Assembly (NCBI GenBank): GCA_013146195.2
Contig: CM028377.1
Coordinates: forward strand, 69,568,614 to 69,632,613
Length of the DNA: 64,000 bases
Source of the DNA: Codonopsis lanceolata
Lineage: Eukaryota > Streptophyta > Magnoliopsida > Asterales > Campanulaceae
Direction of reading: 5' to 3'
Part shown: piece after piece, positions 58,261 through 64,000 of the stretch
Layout: each line of letters begins with the position of its first letter
Numbering within the stretch: position 1 is the stretch's first letter
Translations under genes and position numbers: made by a program
Notes under the pieces: model-generated
What the model saw: the letters and a program-made list of their open reading frames with translations, nothing else
What the model was told of the DNA's origin: nothing
Databases searched by the model: none

Positions 58261-58970
58261 GACCATCTCCAACTCAAAAACCCCAATTTGGGTCCAAACT
58301 TACCCCAATTTGGGGCAGTTTCAACACTATCCACTATTCCAACTCCAACCATTCACACCAAATCTTACACCAAAAAGAATATTCCTTAGTATATTCTATT
58401 TTGATTTTCTACTATAATATTTAAAATTGTAATTATTAAGATTACACAATTAATAATTATTATATCTAATAAGTTTATTTTTATAATATTATTTATATAA
58501 CTAATTATATATTAAAATTAGTAATTTAATATATTTTAAATTACAAACCATTTGCTAAATACAAACACATACATTATGATAAAGCAAACAATACATTTAT
58601 TTAAATACTAATCAATTAAAATATTTTTAAGTTGTATGTCATTTTTTATTTTCAAGTTGAATGTCATTTTTTTAAAATTACATTATTAATATTTATTACA
58701 TAGCTATTATTAGTTATTAATCAATTAAAATATTTTTAAATTCATAATATAAATTATGAATAATTTTTTGTATTTAAAAATCAATTTGTTGTATTTAAAA
58801 ATCAATTTTTTATTTTAAAAAGATGTGGGTCCCATCAACCCCAATTTGGGGTTAGATGAATAGTGTTGCCCCAAATTTGGGGTAATACTATTCATGGTCT
58901 CAAATTGGTGTTGGATTTGGGGTAAAGTTGGACCCAATTTGGGGTTTTGGGGTATGGGTTGGAGTTGCTC
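58261..58970. mobile_element. PIF/Harbinger-type (Tourist-like) MITE
   Basis: Inverted ends GACCATCTCCAACTC and, on the reverse strand, GAGCAACTCCAACCC extend about 60 bp through CCCCAATTTGGG-rich sequence. TAA at 58258-58260 and 58971-58973 is the 3-bp target duplication typical of PIF/Harbinger. It is 710 bp, AT-rich inside, with no transposase. Confidence 0.88.
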
Positions 58971-59159
58971 TAAACGCGCGACACTTTTTTTCTACAAAAA
59001 ATCAAATAAATTTTAAAAATTACACATAATTATTCAAAATTTATTTTTAAATAATTTATTTCTTAAAAAATACATAAATGCTTTTGCAACAGTGTAATCA
59101 CATTGTTGTAAATTGTAAGACAAAAATATTAGAGAATTTTTGCAACAATGTACTTGTAT

Positions 59160-59898
59160 TGTTGTAATACATATTTTATTTTTAATACGAAGTCTGACAA
59201 CTAGCTGTTTCACATTCATCTTCTTTCTTTTGTGTTTCAGATAGTTCTTGAAATCTTTTCTAGCTGGAGGCAATTTCTCAATAATTGCAGCTTTTAAAAG
59301 TTTCATTCACAACCATCCATTCAACCTAAATTTCATGCAAAATTACTTGCAACTCTTGCACTCGACTGTAGACAGTCTTGGAATCTACCATTTTATAATC
59401 GAGGAGGCAGTTAACAATAAATTTATTGGCTCCAGCATCCTCAGATGTATACTTGTGGTCCAACGATGTGCATAACTCTCTTGTCGTTTTCTTATTACGG
59501 TATACATTGTTCAACGAGTCTGTTATTCCATTCAGTACATAGTTTCTACAAAGGAAATCAGAATGATTCAATGTGTCCACAACACTTGCAGCTTGGACAT
59601 GATTCTGATTCTCACCAACATTAGGAGGATCTTCTTTCAGAAACCTCGCTAAGTTCGATGTGGTCAAGTAGAACATCATCTTTTGTTGTCATAGCTTGAA
59701 ATTCAAGCCATTGAATTTCTCTAATTTCTCCTTATGATGCACTGGCACGGTAGGATTGGTCACAATCTGAGTCATAACAGCATTGGTGACTGTTGGATTG
59801 GAAGTCGTGGAGTTCAAGGTCACATTATTCTTCATTCCAGTAGTTTGGGCATTTGGTTCAGTTGTCATATCTGAAATATGAACACAATCAGAATACAC
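59160..59898 (-). pseudogene. Copia retrotransposon gag fragment
   Basis: Three frames in order on the minus strand, 59898-59689, 59679-59326 and 59306 to about 59160, match the Copia Gag (UBN2-type) pattern: EKLEKFNGLNFK, then MMFYLTTSNLARFL and SDFLCRNYVLNG, LDHKYTSEDAGA, LDYKMVDSKTV, VQELQVILHEI, then AAIIEKLPPARKDFKNYLKHKR. The frames are separated by small frameshifts and sequence is lost after the last. No zinc knuckle, integrase or RT follows, so the element is truncated. A splice-acceptor-like TTCATATTTCAG precedes the start at about 59868. Confidence 0.88.
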
Positions 59899-59984
59899 AA
59901 TTCTGTAATTTGTAAAGCTAATGATTTTCCCTTAGAAGGGTCTACTGTTGTCCAAGATAACAGTACTCGATTCTGTTTTAAGAT

Positions 59985-60888
59985 TGTTAGAAAAAAAAAA
60001 TACAAGGAAAATTGTATACAAATTACAGAATAACAAGTAATCAAAATAAATTGTTACTGCTATGAAGATGAAAGATCAACAGTAGCTGGGATTCATCTGA
60101 AACTGTCAATGCAACAGGTAAAGTGATTGCATCAGCATGTGCATGCATCAGTAGGTGCATTGACCAGCATATAAAAGCAGTAAACAGTGGAAGTCTTTAA
60201 GCAATTAATGTTGTAATTAACACGAAAGTTTATAAAGCAATCTACAAGCTATGTTTGTATATCCAACCTTATGGCTAAAAAAGGTTTTCACTAAAAGATT
60301 GTGAGTTATACAAAACAAAACGTGAAATCAACAAAATATCAAACACCTCTCACAAGGCAACAAGTCTGGAGAGTAAACACCCTCAAAAAACACAAGTAAA
60401 GAAAACGTAGGATTAAAAAATAAACTTCTTATCAACTAGGAAAACAAACCGTAAAACAGCAGATGCAACTGCTGCTCGAAATACTCTAAGTAATGCTTCT
60501 CTCTTAAGCGTGTATATCTATATGTGTCTTCGTGTATGTTCGTCCCTTTTCTGCACAACCTCTTCTTTTATATTTACTCGAACATGAGACCTAAACAAAC
60601 AAGAAAACCAACAACTACAAGGAAACATAAAAGATTCGGAAATAAAAGATTAGTTTCCAAAATAGGTTTCCTAATTAAATTGAAGGATCTTACCAAAGAT
60701 TTTGTCCAACTTAATTATGGACTCTTGAATGCTTATGGAAGTATATAAATATGGTAACAACTTACCATCACTTTAGGACCAAGAAATGTATTAAATATGA
60801 TAACTACTTACCAAAATTTTTTGACCAAGAAAGGACACAACAATAAATTCAATTGAGAAAAATAGGACGACCATATTTTACCCTTACA
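59985..60888 (-). repeat. Probable Copia LTR upstream of the gag fragment
   Basis: The minus strand begins TGTAAGGGTAAAATATGG immediately after a polypurine tract, contains a TATA box (TATAAAAG, 60572-60565) about 320 bp in, and could end at CTAACA (59985). The 3' boundary is uncertain because no clear primer binding site follows. Confidence 0.55.
60565..60572 (-). promoter_or_regulatory. TATA box in the Copia LTR
   Basis: TATAAAAG on the minus strand, placed at a plausible U3/R boundary. Confidence 0.5.
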
Positions 60889-60902
60889 ATCTCCCCCTTT
60901 GT
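60889..60902 (-). promoter_or_regulatory. Copia polypurine tract
   Basis: CAAAGGGGGAGAT on the minus strand directly abuts the LTR start TGTAAG, the standard PPT-LTR junction of plant Copia elements. Its place upstream of an LTR followed by gag implies a tandem or recombinant arrangement. Confidence 0.65.
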
Positions 60903-61193
60903 TGAACCTTTCTAGTTAAATCAAATAACAAGTGTTTTTCAACACCATCAAACATATAACCTGCAATGATTAGAATTCCCCCCACCCCGAAATATGTGCA
61001 AGCATCAGAAATGAACCTTATGCATAAAAAAAACATGAAACAGTTTATGGGAAGATTCATCGGTATCAGCATAGACATCTTCTTCTTCATCTACGACATC
61101 TTCTTCATGATCAGTAACAACAATACTTACATCACAATAAAGTATCATAATAAAGCAGCAGTTGTACCATCACTTGTCTCTCCCCGTATTTGG

Positions 61194-61560
61194 CTAGAAG
61201 TGGATGAAAGAGAATGATATGAAAACCAAGAAAGACACTGAGCTTCCAAGGACAATCGACATAAATGACACGATTGGAGGGAAGGAAACAGTTGCAAATG
61301 CAGCCGCATTACTAGCTATTTTGGGCACAACATCAGTAGGAGCAGAGGTACTCAGAGAATTTCTTTCAAACACAACTTGGGAAGAAGGAATAGAATAACT
61401 CACTTCAACAACCACTTTTTGTTCAGCAGGTGCTTCTTCAATAGGTAACATTTCTGCAGGAGCTAGGATTTCAGTAATTGCTTCAGCATGAAACTTGGCA
61501 GTAGGTACCACAACAGTAGGTACCTCATCAGCAGGCACCTCATCAGCTGGTGTGTCATTA
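61194..61560 (-). other. Open segment rich in Ala, Pro, Val and Glu
   Basis: An open frame of about 115-120 residues without homology that I recognise, starting with a repeated PADEVP motif. It lies upstream of the PPT on the same strand, so it may belong to the 3' internal part of the Copia element that supplied the LTR. Low complexity and lack of a clear ATG context make it doubtful as a gene. Confidence 0.3.
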
Positions 61561-61621
61561 GGTTCAAATTAGTGATCGCTTAGTATAATACTTTTGTTTC
61601 AGAATAAATTATTTTTATTAA

Positions 61622-62199
61622 TGTTAGAATTTGGAGGCCCATTTGTGTGGCAGCCTTCTTCCATTGCAAAGCCCAAAAAATCAGATATGCCCATTCTCTT
61701 GTTGCTTGACCGTCCAGCCCATTTATCTCTTGGCTTGAGAAACCGGTTACCTGTTGCCTTTTTGAAACCCTTGATTTTCTCCTTGATTGGCATCTTGACT
61801 TGGTATAAATATACCACTCCTTCGGCAGCCTTGTACAGTGCGGTAGAGACGAAAACAACAGTGAGTTTGTGAGAGAAAAATACATTCCTCCTCTTCTTCT
61901 TCTTCTGTGACGAAGGCTCTCCGTCCATCTCCTTCTTTGTGATTGAGAGTGTGTTGGTAGTACTGAGTTTTGGGGATCTTTCCTTGGTTAATACTTGTTG
62001 GTATTAACGTGGTCTCACTGATAGACTTGGGTCGGTGAAAGGTGTCTGAGCCGAAGAGTTTATAGCCTAGACCTTCGTGGTCAATTAAGGCGAGTCGTGC
62101 TTGGGTCACGACGTTATAATACAACTCTTCATGTCCTTTCTTTTTCTTTTGTCCAATTACTCTTATTGCTCTAGACTAATATTTGTTTTGCAGGAACAT
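61622..62199 (+). mobile_element. Probable solo or truncated Copia LTR
   Basis: It starts TGTTAGAATTTGGAGGCCCA, typical of Copia LTRs. A TATA box (61804-61811) is followed by a leader-like region, and the sequence may end at GCAGGAACA. No gag follows on this strand. Confidence 0.45.
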
Positions 62200-63551
62200 A
62201 GTTTATTGGTCTAATAGTTTAATTGGTGGTACTAATTAATTAGCTATTTGTATTAATAGGCTAGTTGTTAGTGGTTGTATTTTTTGGATTAATTTCAAAA
62301 GCCCAGTTTCTGTACGGGTTCGTTCCGGGTAGTGTGATATAAAATCACAACAATTAATTCTTATACGTGTATGAGTAAATACTTTGGAAACTTTTAAAAA
62401 TTTAGACTTTTCGATGTCAAACCAGTAAACGATCCTTGTGATGCTAAACATTCAACCGATGAAAAATAATTAATCATGTGGCTCAATATTAGTATGCACG
62501 GATTATTGAGAGTTTGTTTCATCTAATTAACTTTTCTGTTCTGATAAAATGAGTTTTAAAAGTGTTTCAAAAGACTTAGTCCATCTCACATTGATAAGAA
62601 AAAGAAATTTGAAGGTTAAGTCTTCAGTTGTCAACAACAATTTATCACACATGTGTAAGAAAAGTAATCTAAACACCAAGTCATTCTTATCTCTAATTTG
62701 TAATATACTCTATATCTTAATTATAGTAATAATAACTACCTGAAATTATTATCTGATGCAACCAATGATAAGTTGAAACATTAAATGCATGAAAATCAAA
62801 TTAATCCCTTAAAAAGAAAGAGTAAGTCATTGAGTTTTTTTTTTTAAAAAAAATTTCTATGTGGAATAAAGGAAGTTAGAGATAAATAAAGACTTGACCT
62901 TTAGATTACTCATCGTACCGATGTGGGATAGTCTCTAATTTGTTTTAGGTAATGCATCATTTAGAGAATGAATCACAAAAAAACATGCCTAGCCAAAGTC
63001 CTCAAACGATTTATAGCAATATTCTAATCTTTATTTTACACATAAAAATTATGTCCCCATTCATCCATAAGTTTGAAATGAGTTGCAAAGCTCACATTAA
63101 AGAGTAGTTTACTTGGTATTAAATAATTTTTTTATTGATTGATGAAGTTTGTCGTTGGTCATATCATTGAGTTGAATTGATCACCCAAATGTGAAATATT
63201 AAATATCGAGCGTGTTGTTTTTCTTTAATATAAATAAGTAAAACAATGTTTGTTTATGCATGAATGAGGAACCTAACTATTTTATTTTCAATTATCACAC
63301 ATGGATGGAGACACCGGATTTGCCCTTCCTCCTCTTTATTCATTTGTTGTAAGAAAAGAAAGTAAGAAACTATACTCATATACATTTGCAAGAAATATCT
63401 TGTATCTCAGAATTTGAATTTAATTATTTTAAGAAAGATGTATTGTTTTTTTATTCGTTTCAATCAATGTTGTTCATATGAAAAATATGAGTGATCATGT
63501 GGCTTAATATGAGTATGCACATTATTGAGAGTTTGTTCCATCTAATAAACT
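62200..63551. other. AT-rich intergenic region with a ~95-bp direct repeat
   Basis: The segment around 62462-62555 (ATCATGTGGCTCAATATTAG, GGATTATTGAGAGTTTGTT) recurs at about 63479-63551 and, after the SINE, at 63971-64000. No gene is recognised. Confidence 0.6.
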
Positions 63552-63962
63552 CTAGCTCAACTGGTACTGCTCACTTTTCATAACGGAGAGGTCGGGTATT
63601 CAAGTCCCACTAGAGACACTCTGGACTTTACAACTTTTAATAGAAAGGTCGGATGTTCAAACCTTTTTAGAGGCAACGTTGTTGTTCAAGCCTTACCCAA
63701 AGGCCCAATTTAGCTGCTCGTTTATCTTAACGGAGAGGTCGAATGTTCAAGCATTTGTTGAGATACCCTGGTACATCACTACTCTCAACCGAGAGGTCAA
63801 GTGTTCAAAGCATCACCATAGGTACCATTTGTTCCAGCCACACCAAAGACATCATATATTTATAATTGTAGTCTTTCAAGGCATTAAAATGATTTAAAAA
63901 ATGGTAAAGGTAAGGTCTTTGTCCCCTCCAACCTTTAAAAAAATAGAAAAAAATAAAATAAA
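63552..63962 (+). mobile_element. tRNA-derived SINE-like element with target duplication
   Basis: It starts CTAGCTCAACTGGTACTG (A-box match) and carries the B-box-like GTCGGGTATTCAAGTCC about 45 bp on. Three more B-box-like units (GGTCGGATGTTCAAAC, GGTCGAATGTTCAAGC, GGTCAAGTGTTCAAAG) follow, then an A-rich tail. AATAAACT flanks it at 63544-63551 and 63963-63970. The uninterrupted target sequence exists at about 62520-62560. It is homologous to 2137-2341 on the other strand. Confidence 0.78.
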
Positions 63963-64000
63963 AATAAACTTTTCTCATTCAGATAAAATGAGTTGTAAGA

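Noticed and set aside
61194..61560. Independent host gene with PADEVP repeats
   Set aside because: Short, low complexity, no clear start and placed just upstream of a Copia PPT; kept only as an uncertain open segment.

Overview
This is nuclear DNA from a flowering plant, almost certainly a eudicot. It is AT-rich and holds a TIR-class NBS-LRR gene (a class found in eudicots), a BAHD acyltransferase, and a dense mix of plant LTR retrotransposons, Helitrons, Mutator-type elements, Stowaway and Tourist-like MITEs and a tRNA-derived SINE. I cannot name a genus. The sequence contains one scaffold gap of exactly 100 N (38488-38587).

Left part (1-11.9 kb): Gypsy-type LTR debris carrying an inverted SINE (2137-2341); a Helitron candidate (2951-5232) that splits a TA microsatellite; a Tat/Ogre-like 5' LTR remnant (6059-7275) followed by three ~190-bp tandem units; and two Mutator-type elements with long terminal inverted repeats and 9-11 bp target duplications (8687-9487 and 10209-11735). 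Host genes (11.9-27.2 kb): a minus-strand TNL-type resistance gene (exons 15851-14771, 14551-14189, 13918-12857, 12619-11969) whose TIR exon is not visible, and a plus-strand BAHD acyltransferase (25752-27163) broken by four frameshifts. Between them lie MITEs, LTR remnants, a Helitron terminus and a duplicated ~1-kb repeat.

Retrotransposon block (28.7-56.3 kb): element 1 (28713-46859, minus strand) is a Tat-lineage Ty3/Gypsy structure with ~845-bp LTRs. Its gag-pol region is present twice, and a spliced extra ORF on the opposite strand is present once nearly whole and once as its 3' part, with the N gap at the junction. Element 2 (49528-56262, minus strand) has perfect GGTTT target duplications and no gag-pol. 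It shares its primer binding site, polypurine tract core and several LTR blocks with element 1, and it carries four kinds of internal tandem repeat, including a 1.9-kb array of ~86-bp units that mostly contain a CACGTG G-box. The natural reading is an autonomous/non-autonomous pair of one lineage. A Helitron candidate (47667-49248) lies between them.

Right part (56.3-64 kb): MITE remnants, a PIF/Harbinger-type MITE with TAA duplications (58261-58970), a decayed Copia gag preceded by a PPT-LTR unit (59160-60902), a second Copia-like LTR (61622-62199), and a second, opposite-strand copy of the SINE (63552-63962) whose uninterrupted target sequence survives about 1 kb upstream.
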